A stretch of 62,806 nt of DNA from Clostridia bacterium. Its GTDB lineage: Bacteria; Bacillota; Clostridia; Oscillospirales; Acutalibacteraceae. Shown here piece by piece: positions 41,866-51,816 of the stretch (positions within the stretch are counted from its first letter, which is position 1; each line of letters begins with the position of its first letter). Both the position numbers and the translations under genes were made by a program. The DNA lies in assembly GCA_017454815.1 (NCBI GenBank), contig JAFTCG010000070.1:1-62806 (forward strand), in the 5' to 3' direction. The notes below the pieces were generated by a model. It saw only the letters and a program-made list of their open reading frames with translations. It made no database searches and had not been told where the DNA came from.

Positions 41866-42735
41866 ATGGATATTCAAAACATCTTGCAGGCTGTACAAAA
41901 CGGGATCAGCGAAAAAACCGCGGAGAGAAAATTCGAACTCGTGAAACCCGAGACTCCGTTCGACAAGTTCCCTGCGGCGTCGAAGGACGAGAACGGATAT
42001 TGCCTTGCCTACAAATCGGACTTCGGATCGTTCAGGATCAGGTTTGCCGACAACAAGGCGATTTTCGGCGTTGTCGCCCCCGCAGGCGAGGGCGAGGAAG
42101 TCAAGTTCAGCGACGTTTCCGCCTCGTTTTTTGAGGTCGGTACGGCTGACGAAAAGGATCTCAAGTATCTTGTCAACGAGATCAACGACAGCATCGAAGA
42201 AAACTTCAAATACAACAAAACCATCAAGAATATTTCCGACATTAAGCTTCCCCCGACGGTTTCAAAATCCGCCGCAAAAAACGGCTCAAGCTACTACGAC
42301 CCTGCAACTCTCGCAAGCAGGTATACGGTAATGTTCCCCGAGCTTCGCGAGGAGTACAAGAGGAATATCGACACCTACGGCGAATTCTTGCCGGACGAAT
42401 TCTTCAACGAATATGCCTACGCCGCGATCGACGTGATCAAGTCTAACGACAAAACTCAGATGAAAAAGCTTTTCAACATCTTCAACGACATTTACCTCGA
42501 CGGCACGAACGAAACCCAGAGCATAATCGTCGTAACGATACTCTCAAAGCTCAACAACGACACCGAGCTTCTGGCTTCCTGCGTCGACTACATGGATCCT
42601 GAGCTTGCCTCTGCGGTCATCAACGTCAACAAATACCTGTCCACCAGGTCCGGCAAAAAGGCGCAGTTCCTTCTTGACAATCCGCCGAGATATAAACCGC
42701 CCAAGCAGAGAAAACGCATCTTGCCCCAGGTTTGA
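41866..42735 (+). CDS. Uncharacterised cytosolic protein upstream of ddl
   Basis: The 289-residue protein has no signal peptide or membrane helix. The N-terminal half carries a beta-rich block (NGYCLAYKSDFGSFRIRF, AIFGVVAPAGEGEEVKFSDVS near 40-80) and the C-terminal half is helical (residues about 140-260), ending in a basic, proline-rich tail (PPRYKPPKQRKRILPQ). I recognise no family. AAGGAG lies before ATG 41866. It has its own promoter and hairpin leader and is followed by ddl after 23 bp. Confidence 0.75.
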   Translation: MDIQNILQAVQNGISEKTAERKFELVKPETPFDKFPAASKDENGYCLAYKSDFGSFRIRFADNKAIFGVVAPAGEGEEVKFSDVSASFFEVGTADEKDLKYLVNEINDSIEENFKYNKTIKNISDIKLPPTVSKSAAKNGSSYYDPATLASRYTVMFPELREEYKRNIDTYGEFLPDEFFNEYAYAAIDVIKSNDKTQMKKLFNIFNDIYLDGTNETQSIIVVTILSKLNNDTELLASCVDYMDPELASAVINVNKYLSTRSGKKAQFLLDNPPRYKPPKQRKRILPQV

Positions 42736-42758
42736 TTTTTCGGAGGTGTCCCAAAAGG

Positions 42759-43826
42759 ATGAAAACAGTTGTTGTTCTTTTCGGAGGCGTTTCAAGCGAG
42801 CACGATGTGAGCACTGTGTCCGCTATGAGCGTCATCAACAATATTCCGCAGGAAAAATACCGCGTTGTGCCCATCGGGATCACAAAAGACGGCAGATGGC
42901 TGAAATTTTCGGGCGACGTTTCGCTTTTGCCCGAGGACAAATGGCTTGAGGACAAGGCAAACTGCGTGCCCGCCATCGTTTCCCCCGACAGGAAAGACCA
43001 CGGTATCATTGTTTTTGAAAACGGCGGGACGGAAAAAATCTATGTCGACGTTGTGTTCCCCGTGCTCCACGGCGCGAACGGCGAGGATGGAACGATCCAG
43101 GGATTTATGCAGATCGCAGGGATTCCCTGCGTCGGATGCGACTGCGTCAGCTCCGGCATCTGCATGGACAAAGCGCTGACCAATATCATGGCCGACGCCG
43201 CCGGGATCGCCCAGGCGAAGTGGGATCAGATCCTGAAGCACGCTTTTGTCGCCGATCCCGACGCATATGTGAAAAAAGCCGCCGAAAAGCTCGGCTATCC
43301 GATCTTTGTAAAACCCGCCAACGCAGGATCGTCCGTCGGAATTTCAAAAGCTTACGACGCCCAAAGCCTGAAAGAAGCGATCAGCAAGGCTTTCGCTTAC
43401 GACAACAAGGTCGTGCTGGAGGAAGCCGTTGTCGGGCAGGAGATAGAATGCGCCGTCCTCGGCAACGAGGAAGTTTTCGTTTCGGTTCCGGGCGAGATCG
43501 TCCCGTGCAATGATTTTTACGACTATGAAGCAAAATACATAAGCGCCCAGAGCGAACTGAAGATCCCCGCCGAGCTGAGCGAAGAAAAATTGCAGGAAGT
43601 GCGCCAAACGGCACTCGAGGTTTACAAATTCCTCGGCTGTTCGGGTTTTGCGAGGATAGACTTTTTTGTCAGAAGATCCGACGGCTGCGTCATGCTCAAC
43701 GAGCCGAATACCATCCCCGGATTTACGTCGATCAGCATGTACCCGAAAATGATGGAGCATTCCGGCGTGCCGTACCCCGAGCTTCTTGACAGACTCATAT
43801 GCCTTGCGGAAGAAAAATGGTGCTGA
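42759..43826 (+). CDS. ddl: D-alanine--D-alanine ligase
   Basis: Ddl makes the D-Ala-D-Ala dipeptide of peptidoglycan. The 355-residue ATP-grasp enzyme shows VLFGGVSSEHDVS near residue 6, FPVLHGANGEDGTIQG near 105, FVKPANAGSSVGISK near 185, EIECAVLGN near 228 and the magnesium-binding VMLNEPNTIPGFTSIS near 315. ATG 42759 fits the family start; GGAGGTG lies about 10 bp upstream. Together with the two VanY genes it points to D-Ala-D-Ala metabolism in the organism. Confidence 0.96.
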   Translation: MKTVVVLFGGVSSEHDVSTVSAMSVINNIPQEKYRVVPIGITKDGRWLKFSGDVSLLPEDKWLEDKANCVPAIVSPDRKDHGIIVFENGGTEKIYVDVVFPVLHGANGEDGTIQGFMQIAGIPCVGCDCVSSGICMDKALTNIMADAAGIAQAKWDQILKHAFVADPDAYVKKAAEKLGYPIFVKPANAGSSVGISKAYDAQSLKEAISKAFAYDNKVVLEEAVVGQEIECAVLGNEEVFVSVPGEIVPCNDFYDYEAKYISAQSELKIPAELSEEKLQEVRQTALEVYKFLGCSGFARIDFFVRRSDGCVMLNEPNTIPGFTSISMYPKMMEHSGVPYPELLDRLICLAEEKWC

Positions 43827-43827
43827 G

Positions 43828-44247
43828 ATGAAAAAGGACGTAATAATCGAGCTCGTTGATCGCCACGAGGTTGACGGCGAAAGTGAAGGAACGAAGATCG
43901 TTTCGGTCGCCACTTTTGAGGGCGATGAAAACGATTATACCATAAAGTATTGCGAAACGGGGGAGCTTGACGGGTGCGAAGTGTCGCTCAACGTCAAGGA
44001 CAAGAACGCTGTAATAATGACGCGAAGCGGCAGGTCTTTTGCCACGCAGCTTATTATGGAACAGGGCAAAAGGCACAACTGCTTTTACAGCACTCCCGCC
44101 GGCGAGCTGATGCTCGGCGTTTACACAAAGAACGTGCATTCGACAGTTTGTGAAGGCGAAGGGGTCTTGAAGTTTTCCTACACTCTGGATTTCAACTCCG
44201 ACCTCGTTTCCGAAAACGAACTTACCATAACAGTAAAAAACGCATAA
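43828..44247 (+). CDS. DUF1934 (YwiB-like) beta-barrel protein
   Basis: The 139-residue protein starts MKKDVIIELVDRHEVDGESEGTKI in outline and has DUF1934 features: YTIKYCETGELDGCEVSLNV near 35, TRSGRSFATQLIMEQGKRHNCFY near 65, LMLGVYTKNV near 98 and the C-terminal LKFSYTLDFNSDLVSENEL. These are small cytosolic beta-barrels of unknown role, often next to argS, as here (10 bp apart). The binding site is weak, so translation may be coupled to ddl. Confidence 0.88.
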   Translation: MKKDVIIELVDRHEVDGESEGTKIVSVATFEGDENDYTIKYCETGELDGCEVSLNVKDKNAVIMTRSGRSFATQLIMEQGKRHNCFYSTPAGELMLGVYTKNVHSTVCEGEGVLKFSYTLDFNSDLVSENELTITVKNA

Positions 44248-44257
44248 GGAGAATAAA

Positions 44258-46003
44258 ATGTCAAAGCTTGTAAAAGAAGCACAGGATCAAATCAGGGAGG
44301 CGATTCTTTCCTCTCTGGGCAGGGCTGTCGCAAACGGTCAGCTTCCTGCGCAGACGATAGAGGACTTCAACATCGAAGTTCCCGCCGACCGCAAAAACGG
44401 CGACTATTCCTCAAACGTTGCAATGTCTTCGGCGAGAGCGTTCAGGCTTGCTCCGAGGCAGATAGCCCAGACCATCCTCGACAACCTTATCCTTGACGGA
44501 ACGTATCTCGACAGATGCGAGGTTGCGGGACCGGGATTTTTGAATTTTTATCTTAACAATTCTTTTTATGCCGACGTTCTCAAGGACGTTATCGCCTGCG
44601 GCAAAGATTACGGCAAGTCCGACTACGGCAAAGGCAAAAAGATCAACGTTGAATTTGTTTCCGCCAACCCGACGGGCCCCATGCACATGGGAAATGCCAG
44701 GGGAGGCGCGCTCGGCGACTGCCTTGCGGCGATAATGGAGGCCGCAGGATATGACGTAACGAGGGAGTTTTATATCAACGACGCCGGAAATCAGATCGAA
44801 AAATTCGGGCTTTCGCTTGACATCCGCTATCAGCAGATCTGTCTGGGCGAGGACGCCGCAGAGCTCCCCGAGGACAGCTATCACGGCGAGGATATTATCG
44901 AAAGAGCGAAAGAATTTTACGACGTTTACGGCGATTCGTTCATCGGCAAGGATGAAAAAGAAAGGCAGAAAGCGCTCATCGATTACGCTTTGCCCAAAAA
45001 CATCGCAAACATGAAAACGACGCTTGAAAAATACAGGATCGTTTACGACAAGTGGTTCCACGAAAGCACCGTCCACGAGGACGGCGAGCTTGCCGAGACG
45101 ATCGGGATCATGAAGGAAAAAGGGCTGACTTACGAAAAGGACGGCGCTCTCTGGTATAAAAACAAGGAAGTTCAGACAGCAAAGCTGAAACTCAGCGGAA
45201 TGAGCGACGAAGCGATCGAAAAGCTTGAGCTCAAGGACGACGTGCTCATCAGAGCCAACGGAAATCCGACTTATTTTGCCGCCGACATCGCCTACCACCG
45301 CAACAAGCTCAAGGTCAGAGGGTTCGACAAGGCGATCGACATCTGGGGCGCCGACCATCACGGCCACGTCGCGAGGATGAAAGCCGCGCTCGATTCCATT
45401 GGCGAAAACGGCGACAAGCTTGACGTTATCCTCATGCAGCTCGTACGCCTGACAAGGGGCGGCGAAGTTGTCAGAATGTCAAAACGTACAGGCAAAGCGA
45501 TCTCGCTTGTCGACCTTTTGGAAGAGATCCCCGTCGACGCTTCAAGATTCCTTTTCAACATGAGAGAAGCCGGTTCGCAGATGGAGTTTGACCTCGACCT
45601 TGCGGTTGAACAGAGCTCCAAAAATCCGGTTTACTATTGCCAATACGCCCACGCGAGGATTTGCAGCATTCTCAAGAAAATCAAAGCGGACGGCATCGAG
45701 ATCAGAGATTGCTCCAACGAGGAGCTGGAGCTTTTGACGGACGAGACGGAAAAAGAGCTTGTTCTTCATCTTGCGTCCCTCACGGGCGAGATCATAACGG
45801 CGGTCAGGAACTATGACCCGGCAAAAATCACCAGATACGTTATCGAGCTTGCCACCCTTTTCCATAAATTTTATAATTCATGCAGAGTTGTCTGCGACGA
45901 TGAAAAACTGATGCAGGCGAGAGTTTATCTTTGCATTTGCGTCAGGGACACAATAAAGAATATTCTCAATATGCTCAAAATTGACGCTCCGGAATCGATG
46001 TAA
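44258..46003 (+). CDS. argS: Arginyl-tRNA synthetase
   Basis: ArgS charges tRNA-Arg. The 581-residue class I synthetase has the HIGH-equivalent in PTGPMHMGNARGG near residue 138, YINDAGNQIEKFG near 172, WGADHHGHVARMKAA near 366 and the KMSKS-like SKRTGKAIS near 407. The C-terminal DALR-type anticodon domain has YCQYAHARI near 463. AAGGAG lies before ATG 44258. Confidence 0.97.
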   Translation: MSKLVKEAQDQIREAILSSLGRAVANGQLPAQTIEDFNIEVPADRKNGDYSSNVAMSSARAFRLAPRQIAQTILDNLILDGTYLDRCEVAGPGFLNFYLNNSFYADVLKDVIACGKDYGKSDYGKGKKINVEFVSANPTGPMHMGNARGGALGDCLAAIMEAAGYDVTREFYINDAGNQIEKFGLSLDIRYQQICLGEDAAELPEDSYHGEDIIERAKEFYDVYGDSFIGKDEKERQKALIDYALPKNIANMKTTLEKYRIVYDKWFHESTVHEDGELAETIGIMKEKGLTYEKDGALWYKNKEVQTAKLKLSGMSDEAIEKLELKDDVLIRANGNPTYFAADIAYHRNKLKVRGFDKAIDIWGADHHGHVARMKAALDSIGENGDKLDVILMQLVRLTRGGEVVRMSKRTGKAISLVDLLEEIPVDASRFLFNMREAGSQMEFDLDLAVEQSSKNPVYYCQYAHARICSILKKIKADGIEIRDCSNEELELLTDETEKELVLHLASLTGEIITAVRNYDPAKITRYVIELATLFHKFYNSCRVVCDDEKLMQARVYLCICVRDTIKNILNMLKIDAPESM

Positions 46004-46021
46004 CGAAAGGATGATTATTTC

Positions 46022-47419
46022 ATGATCAAAAACTGTGCCGTTATCCTTGCAGCGGGCGAAGGAACGAGAATGAAATCAAAACTGCCGAAAGCTATGGCGG
46101 AGGTTTTGTTTAAACCGATGATCGATTGGGTGACCGATTGCCTGATCGAGAGCGGGATCGAGGACATCTGCGTTGTGACGGGACATCTCGGCAATGTGCT
46201 CGTCGATCACCTCGGCGGAAAGTTCGAGACAGTCCAACAGCCTCAGCGCCTCGGAACGGGGCACGCCGTTTACCAGGCAAAGGAGTTCATCGAAAAGCAC
46301 TCCGGCAGCAACGTGCTTGTTCTCAACGGAGATGCTCCGTTCATCGACAGCAACACCGTCAGAAATGCGCTCTCCTACCACGAAGAAAACGGCTTTGCCG
46401 CAACGGTCATCACGGCGGAGATCGATAACCCCTTCGGCTACGGCAGGATCGTCAGGGATGAAAGCGGCGACCTGCTGAAGATCGTCGAGCAAAAAGAGGC
46501 GGACGAAAAAGAGAAGGCGATCAAAGAAGTTAACTCCGGTGCATATTGGTTCAGGAGCGAAAAAGTTCTCATCGCTCTTGACACTCTAATAAAAATCAGA
46601 GAACAGTCCGAAGACGGAAAAGAATATTACCTCACCGATGCCATCGAGATTTTGAAGCTATCCAACGACAGAGTCGGCGCTTTCGTCGCCGACAGCGGCG
46701 AAATAGTGCTCGGAGCAAACGACAGGGCGCAGCTCGCGCAGCTCAACGAGATCGCAAGGGAAAAAGAACTGAACAAACACCTCTCAAACGGTGTTTCCAT
46801 TCCCTTCACAAACGAGGTCGTTATCTGCCCCGGCGTTGAGATCGGAAGCGAAACGGTGATCCTCCAGTCAACAACTCTCAAACCCGGCACAAAGATCGGC
46901 TCAAACTGCGAGATTGGCCCCAACAGCGTTATAAGCAACTGCACCGTCGGCGACGGCACTCTTGTTCAGAACTCATACTGCTACGATTCAAAGATCGGGA
47001 ACAATGCAGAGATCGGGCCATTTGTCAGGATCAGGCCCAACTGCACCGTCGGCGACAACACAAGAGTCGGCAACTTCGTAGAGCTGAAAAATTCGGTCAT
47101 CGGCAACGAAACGAAAGTTTCTCATCTGACTTATGTCGGCGACAGCGATGTCGGCGAGGATGTCAACTTTGGCTGCGGTTGCGCCACGGTCAACTTTGAC
47201 GGCAGGAACAAGCACCGCTCCGTTATCGGCGACGGCTCGTTTATCGGCTGCGGCACGAACATCGTTTCCCCCGTCAGGATCGGAAAAGACGCCTACGTTG
47301 CGGCAGGCTCGACAATAGTCGAGGACGTGCCGGAAAACGCTCTTGCGATCGCAAGAAACAGGCAGGTAAACAAACACGAGTGGGTTATAAGAAAAAAACC
47401 TTACAGAAGAATGAAATAA
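46022..47419 (+). CDS. glmU: Bifunctional GlmU (GlcN-1-P acetyltransferase / GlcNAc-1-P uridyltransferase)
   Basis: GlmU makes UDP-GlcNAc for peptidoglycan. The 465-residue protein has a uridyltransferase domain with AVILAAGEGTRMKSKLPK at residues 6-23, QPQRLGTGHAV near 74 and NGDAPFI near 102, then a left-handed beta-helix acetyltransferase from about 260 with many hexapeptide repeats and NFDGRNKHRSVIGDGSFIG near 390. The end VIRKKPYRRMK is normal. A weak AAAGGA site precedes ATG 46022. Confidence 0.96.
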   Translation: MIKNCAVILAAGEGTRMKSKLPKAMAEVLFKPMIDWVTDCLIESGIEDICVVTGHLGNVLVDHLGGKFETVQQPQRLGTGHAVYQAKEFIEKHSGSNVLVLNGDAPFIDSNTVRNALSYHEENGFAATVITAEIDNPFGYGRIVRDESGDLLKIVEQKEADEKEKAIKEVNSGAYWFRSEKVLIALDTLIKIREQSEDGKEYYLTDAIEILKLSNDRVGAFVADSGEIVLGANDRAQLAQLNEIAREKELNKHLSNGVSIPFTNEVVICPGVEIGSETVILQSTTLKPGTKIGSNCEIGPNSVISNCTVGDGTLVQNSYCYDSKIGNNAEIGPFVRIRPNCTVGDNTRVGNFVELKNSVIGNETKVSHLTYVGDSDVGEDVNFGCGCATVNFDGRNKHRSVIGDGSFIGCGTNIVSPVRIGKDAYVAAGSTIVEDVPENALAIARNRQVNKHEWVIRKKPYRRMK

Positions 47420-47421
47420 AA

Positions 47422-48027
47422 ATGTTTGGACGAAAGAAAAAAGAGTTTTTGTCGGGCAGCTTCGACTACCTCATAGTCGGGCTGGGAAACCCCGGGACAA
47501 AATATCAGTTCACAAAGCATAACGCAGGCTTCATGTGCCTCGATCTTTTCGCCGATGACCACGGCCTCAAGATCAACAAGCTGAAGTTCAAGTCGTTGCT
47601 GACAGATTGCAGGATCGGCTCAAAGCGCTGCATCCTCCTCAAACCGCAGACGTTCATGAACAACAGCGGCGAGGCTGTGCGCGATTGCGCTGACTTTTAC
47701 AAGATTCCGCCGGAAAGGATCATCGTGATCTTTGACGACGTATCGCTCGACCTGGGCAGGATCAGGATAAGGCGCAAAGGCTCCGCCGGCGGTCATAACG
47801 GGATCAAGAGCATCATTTATCACCTCAACAGCGATGAATTCCAGCGCGTCAAAATCGGGGTCGGCAAAAAACCTGATGAAGACTGGGATCTTGCGGATTG
47901 GGTGCTGAAGCCTTTTACAAAAGAGGAGCTTTTGGAGATGCGCAAAACGGCGCAGGACACCGAAAATATCATCGAGCTGATGGTCGAGGATAAAACCGAA
48001 GAAGCCATGGCGAAGTATAACAGTTAA
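47422..48027 (+). CDS. pth: Peptidyl-tRNA hydrolase
   Basis: Pth recycles peptidyl-tRNA released from stalled ribosomes. The 201-residue protein begins with a short basic lead, then VGLGNPGTKYQFTKHNAGF with the catalytic His and Asn, LLKPQTFMNNSGEAV near 75, FDDVSLDLGRIRIR near 105 and SAGGHNGIKSII near 122. ATG 47422 lies 2 bp after the glmU stop. An upstream in-frame start would overlap glmU and is rejected. Confidence 0.95.
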   Translation: MFGRKKKEFLSGSFDYLIVGLGNPGTKYQFTKHNAGFMCLDLFADDHGLKINKLKFKSLLTDCRIGSKRCILLKPQTFMNNSGEAVRDCADFYKIPPERIIVIFDDVSLDLGRIRIRRKGSAGGHNGIKSIIYHLNSDEFQRVKIGVGKKPDEDWDLADWVLKPFTKEELLEMRKTAQDTENIIELMVEDKTEEAMAKYNS

Positions 48028-48042
48028 GTCGGAGGTATAAAA

Positions 48043-48312
48043 ATGAAAGCAGTTGTTACCGTTGTCGGAAAAGATACAGTCGGAATACTCGCAAAAGTTT
48101 CGAGCGTTTGCGCCGAGAACGGCATGAACGTCGAAGAGGTTTCCCAGACGATCTTGCAGGATATGTTCTGCATGATCATGCTTGTTGAAGCAAAGGGTGA
48201 AAACACTGATTTTGCAAAATTTTCCGGAACGCTCAAGAGCGAAGGCGAAAAAATGGGGCTTGTAATACATACCATGCACGCCGACGTTTTTGATTCAATG
48301 CACCATATTTGA
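48043..48312 (+). CDS. ACT domain protein (UPF0237)
   Basis: The 89-residue protein is a single ACT domain: [33 protein letters not shown] in outline, followed by the second half with [10 protein letters not shown]. It belongs to the UPF0237 group that nearly always sits next to DUF711 genes, as here. The ligand is unknown, though ACT domains usually bind amino acids. GGAGG precedes ATG 48043. Confidence 0.93.
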   Translation: MKAVVTVVGKDTVGILAKVSSVCAENGMNVEEVSQTILQDMFCMIMLVEAKGENTDFAKFSGTLKSEGEKMGLVIHTMHADVFDSMHHI

Positions 48313-48328
48313 AGAGGTTAAAACAGAC

Positions 48329-49684
48329 ATGATTAACACCGGCGACATACTTGAAACGATCAGCATGATCGAAAACGAGCACCTTGACATCAGAACCATC
48401 ACGATGGGCATTTCTCTGCTCGATTGCGCCGATTCGGACGTTGACTCGGCGTGTTCAAAGGTCTATGAAAAAATCACCCGCCTTGCGAAGGATCTCGTCA
48501 AAACGGGCGAAGAAATTGAAATGCAGTATGGCATTCCGATTATAAACAAGCGCATTGCCGTAACGCCGATCTCGATGCTCGTCGCGTCTTCGGGGGGCGA
48601 TCCGATAAAATATGCCCTCGCGCTTGAAAAAGCGGCGAAAGCGGTCGGAGTCAACTTCATCGGCGGCTATTCCGCGCTCGTCCAGAAGGGCTTCGCAAAC
48701 GGCGATGAGGCTCTCATCAACAGCATACCCGAAGCGCTCAGCGTGACGGACAGGATCTGCTCGAGCGTAAACATCGGCTCGACCAAAGCGGGCATCAACA
48801 TGGACGCTGTAAAGCTGATGGGAACAATAATCAAAAAGAGCGCCGAGCTCACCGCTGACAGAGATTGCGTTGGAGCTTCAAAGCTTGTTGTTTTGTGCAA
48901 CGCCCCCGACGACAACCCGTTTATGGCGGGAGCTTTCCACGGCGCAGGTGAGGCGGAATGCGTTATCAACGTCGGAGTTTCGGGCCCCGGTGTTGTAAGA
49001 AGCGCGCTTTCCAAGATCCCGGATGCAGATATTACTCAGATCGCCGACACCGTCAAAAAGACGGCTTTCAAAATCACGAGAATGGGACAGCTTGTTGCAG
49101 GGGAAGCGTCGAAGAGGCTTAATGTGCCGTTCGGAATAGTTGACCTCAGCCTTGTCCCGACTCCGGCTGTCGGCGATTCGGTCGCCCATATCCTGGAAGA
49201 GATGGGGCTCGAACAGTGCGGAGCGCACGGAACTACAGCATGCCTTGCCCTGCTCAACGACGCAGTCAAAAAAGGCGGAGTTATGGCTTCGTCTCACGTC
49301 GGCGGCCTTTCGGGAGCTTTTATTCCCGTCAGCGAGGACGCAGGCATGATCGACGCGGCGCGAAGCGGCTGCCTGAAGATAGAAAAGCTTGAAGCGATGA
49401 CGGCGGTTTGCTCTGTCGGGCTTGACATGATAGTTGTCCCCGGCGACACGAGCGAGGAAGTTCTGGCGGCGATAATCGCAGATGAAGCGGCGATAGGTAT
49501 GATAAACTCCAAGACTACTGCGGTCAGGCTGATTCCCGCGATCGGCAAAAAAGTCGGCGAGGAGATAAACTTCGGCGGTCTTTTCGGGAAAGGCCCCGTG
49601 ATGCCGCTGAACACATCTTCGCCCGCAAAATTCATCAACAGAGGCGGACGCATCCCTGCACCGCTCAACAGCCTTAAGAACTGA
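48329..49684 (+). CDS. DUF711 (UPF0210/PFL) family protein
   Basis: The 451-residue protein starts [25 protein letters not shown] in outline and has PFL-family blocks: [14 protein letters not shown] near 72, [11 protein letters not shown] near 110, [11 protein letters not shown] near 150, [12 protein letters not shown] near 218 and [25 protein letters not shown] near 365. The fold is related to glycyl-radical enzymes but its activity is not established. GAGG lies upstream of ATG 48329. It follows the ACT gene by 16 bp, forming a conserved pair. Confidence 0.92.
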   Translation: MINTGDILETISMIENEHLDIRTITMGISLLDCADSDVDSACSKVYEKITRLAKDLVKTGEEIEMQYGIPIINKRIAVTPISMLVASSGGDPIKYALALEKAAKAVGVNFIGGYSALVQKGFANGDEALINSIPEALSVTDRICSSVNIGSTKAGINMDAVKLMGTIIKKSAELTADRDCVGASKLVVLCNAPDDNPFMAGAFHGAGEAECVINVGVSGPGVVRSALSKIPDADITQIADTVKKTAFKITRMGQLVAGEASKRLNVPFGIVDLSLVPTPAVGDSVAHILEEMGLEQCGAHGTTACLALLNDAVKKGGVMASSHVGGLSGAFIPVSEDAGMIDAARSGCLKIEKLEAMTAVCSVGLDMIVVPGDTSEEVLAAIIADEAAIGMINSKTTAVRLIPAIGKKVGEEINFGGLFGKGPVMPLNTSSPAKFINRGGRIPAPLNSLKN

Positions 49685-49730
49685 ATGAGACTGCAGCATT
49701 TAGCTAAAAACAATTAAATCACAAAAAACA

Positions 49731-49775
49731 CAGGATGACCGTGAGTAACTTCAACTACGGTCATCCTGATTTTGT
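49731..49775. terminator. Bidirectional terminator
   Basis: CAGGATGACCGT (49731-49742) and ACGGTCATCCTG (49757-49768) form a perfect 12-bp stem. It is followed by ATTTTG on the plus strand and by TGTTTTTTG on the minus strand, between convergent operons. Confidence 0.88.
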
Positions 49776-49857
49776 TGTATCTGAAAAAATGCATCTAAGA
49801 ACCAGCGCTTTGGTTCGCCGTTTTCACCCAAATGCGACAGCCCCTTCGGGAAATTCT

Positions 49858-51249
49858 TTATGATTTAAAGAAAGCCTCGAAAGCCTTGTGCGCCATGAAG
49901 AGATCAATTTTTGAAATGACCTCATACGGAGCGTGCATGGAGAGCACGGGAACGCCTACGTCAACAACGTCAACGTCGAGGTTTGCGATGTATTTCGCGA
50001 CCGTTCCGCCGCCGCCTTCGTCGACTTTGCCGAGCTCGCCCGCCTGCCAGATAACGCCGTTGGAGTCAAAGAGAGTCCTCATCTTTGAAACGAACTCAGC
50101 GCTTGCGTCGGAAGTGCCGCTCTTGCCGCCGGCACCTGTATACTTTGTCATTACAATGCCCTTGTTGATAAAAGAGGCGTTATTTTTTTCGTAAACTCCG
50201 GCAAAAGTCGGGTCAAATGCGGCGTTAACGTCAGCCGAAAGGCATTCGCTCTTTGAGAGAATATCATGCGCCTGAATCCCCTGCATTCTTGCAAGATCGG
50301 CGATGAAGTACGCCATGTATGCAGATTTAAGACCTGTGTTGCCCTCGCTGCCGATCTCCTCCTTGTCGGTGAGAACGCAAAGAACGGTGTTGTCGGGGTT
50401 TTCACATTCAAACATCGCGGTCAGGGCAGGGTAGGAGCAAACCCTGTCGTCGTGGCCGTAGCCGCCGATCATGCTGCGGTCAAATCCGATGTCATCGACC
50501 GTTCCCGCGGGAACAGCCTCCAGCTCGGCGGTGAGGAAGTCCGAATTCGTCATGCCGTATTTTTCGTTGAGGATGCTCATGACGTTGAGCTTTACGAGCT
50601 CGCTGCCTTCGTCAGATTTGAACGGACGGCTGCCGATGAGGATGTTGAGTTCTTCGCCCGTGACGACTTCGTTCGCTTTTTTGCTCATTTGGTTTCTCGC
50701 CAGGTGCGGAAGCAGGTCGGAGATAACGAAGCGCGGATCTCCCTCGTCTTCGCCGATGTTGACTTCAACCTTTTCACCGTTTTTGAGCATGACGACACCG
50801 TGCAAAGAGAGCGGTCTCGCCGTCCACTGATATTTTTTGATGCCGCCGTAGTAGTGGGTTTTGAAGTAGGCAAGCTCGTTGTCCTCATAAAGCGGATTTT
50901 GCTTAAGGTCAACTCTCGGAGAGTCGATGTGCGCCGCAACGATCTTAACTCCTTCGGTCAGGCTGTTTTTGCCTATAATACAAAGAACGATCGCCTTTGC
51001 GCGGTTGACAAAATAAACCTTGTCGCCGGGAGCATATTTTTTTGATTTGTCAAAGGGGACAAAGCCGTTTGCCTGCGCGGCTTTTTCGGCAAAGCTTACG
51101 CATTCGCGTTCCGTTTTACAGCGAAACAAAAAGTCTTTGTAGCCCTCGCTGTATGCGTCGGCTTTTTTGATTTCTTCCGCTGTCATGACCGAAGCGGCGT
51201 TTTTCTGCGTGTCCAGAAGCTTTTCTGTCAATGCTTTTACGTCTTCCAT
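49858..51249 (-). CDS. M18 family aminopeptidase
   Basis: The 463-residue zinc aminopeptidase removes acidic or other N-terminal residues from peptides in the cytosol. Metal and active-site blocks are VAAHIDSPRVDLK near 108, GYGHDDRVCSYPAL near 265, TDKEEIGSEGNTG near 300, VNAAFDPTF near 345 and the C-terminal SMHAPYEVIS near 435. GAGG lies before ATG 51249. It is the last gene of a minus-strand run starting at prfA. Confidence 0.94.
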   Translation of the reverse strand: MEDVKALTEKLLDTQKNAASVMTAEEIKKADAYSEGYKDFLFRCKTERECVSFAEKAAQANGFVPFDKSKKYAPGDKVYFVNRAKAIVLCIIGKNSLTEGVKIVAAHIDSPRVDLKQNPLYEDNELAYFKTHYYGGIKKYQWTARPLSLHGVVMLKNGEKVEVNIGEDEGDPRFVISDLLPHLARNQMSKKANEVVTGEELNILIGSRPFKSDEGSELVKLNVMSILNEKYGMTNSDFLTAELEAVPAGTVDDIGFDRSMIGGYGHDDRVCSYPALTAMFECENPDNTVLCVLTDKEEIGSEGNTGLKSAYMAYFIADLARMQGIQAHDILSKSECLSADVNAAFDPTFAGVYEKNNASFINKGIVMTKYTGAGGKSGTSDASAEFVSKMRTLFDSNGVIWQAGELGKVDEGGGGTVAKYIANLDVDVVDVGVPVLSMHAPYEVISKIDLFMAHKAFEAFFKS

Positions 51250-51258
51250 TTTTTTACC

Positions 51259-51816
51259 TCACATATCATAAAGTTTTTCATATATATTTTTTGCCGTTTT
51301 GACGTTTTCAACGTAGAGCCGTGTGTCGTCGTAGGGTATGTAGAAAAGAGTTTTACCGTCTGATGAATACCGGCTGTCTTCGATCCATTTGCCGACGATG
51401 CCGATGCCTGCATGGTATGCGGCGACAGCGGTTTGCACCTCGCCGTCAAATTCATCGAGCAGGATCTTCAGAAGATACGTCCCGTATTTAATTGAGATCT
51501 CGCCCGAATACAGGGCGCTTTCTTCAAGGCTTTCGCCGGTTTTGGTTTTCAGCCATTCAAAAGTGTGCGGGGTGATCTGCATCAGTCCGATCGCACCGAC
51601 TTCGGAAACAGCGGTTTCCCTGAAATTGCTTTCGGATTTGATCACGGCGTAGATCAGCGATTCTTCAACGCCGTATTTTTCGGAGTATCGGCTGACGGTT
51701 TCCGAATATCCGAGGGGATAAAGCAGCTTCATAGCGTACTTCCCGCCGAAAAAAACACACCCCGACAAAATGCAGATAATGACGAAGAACGTCAGGATCC
51801 TTTTTAAAAATTTCAT
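51259..51816 (-). CDS. Membrane-anchored lytic transglycosylase (SLT domain)
   Basis: The 185-residue protein has an N-terminal membrane anchor or signal segment (about residues 8-26, with an ILSGC lipobox-like end) and a soluble lytic transglycosylase domain: YAVIKSESNF with the catalytic Glu near 62, AIGLMQITPHTFEW near 75, YGTYLLKILLDEF near 115 and AAYHAGIGIVGKW near 132. It cleaves peptidoglycan glycan strands. The start overlaps the coaE stop (ATGA). Confidence 0.92.
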   Translation of the reverse strand: MKFLKRILTFFVIICILSGCVFFGGKYAMKLLYPLGYSETVSRYSEKYGVEESLIYAVIKSESNFRETAVSEVGAIGLMQITPHTFEWLKTKTGESLEESALYSGEISIKYGTYLLKILLDEFDGEVQTAVAAYHAGIGIVGKWIEDSRYSSDGKTLFYIPYDDTRLYVENVKTAKNIYEKLYDM

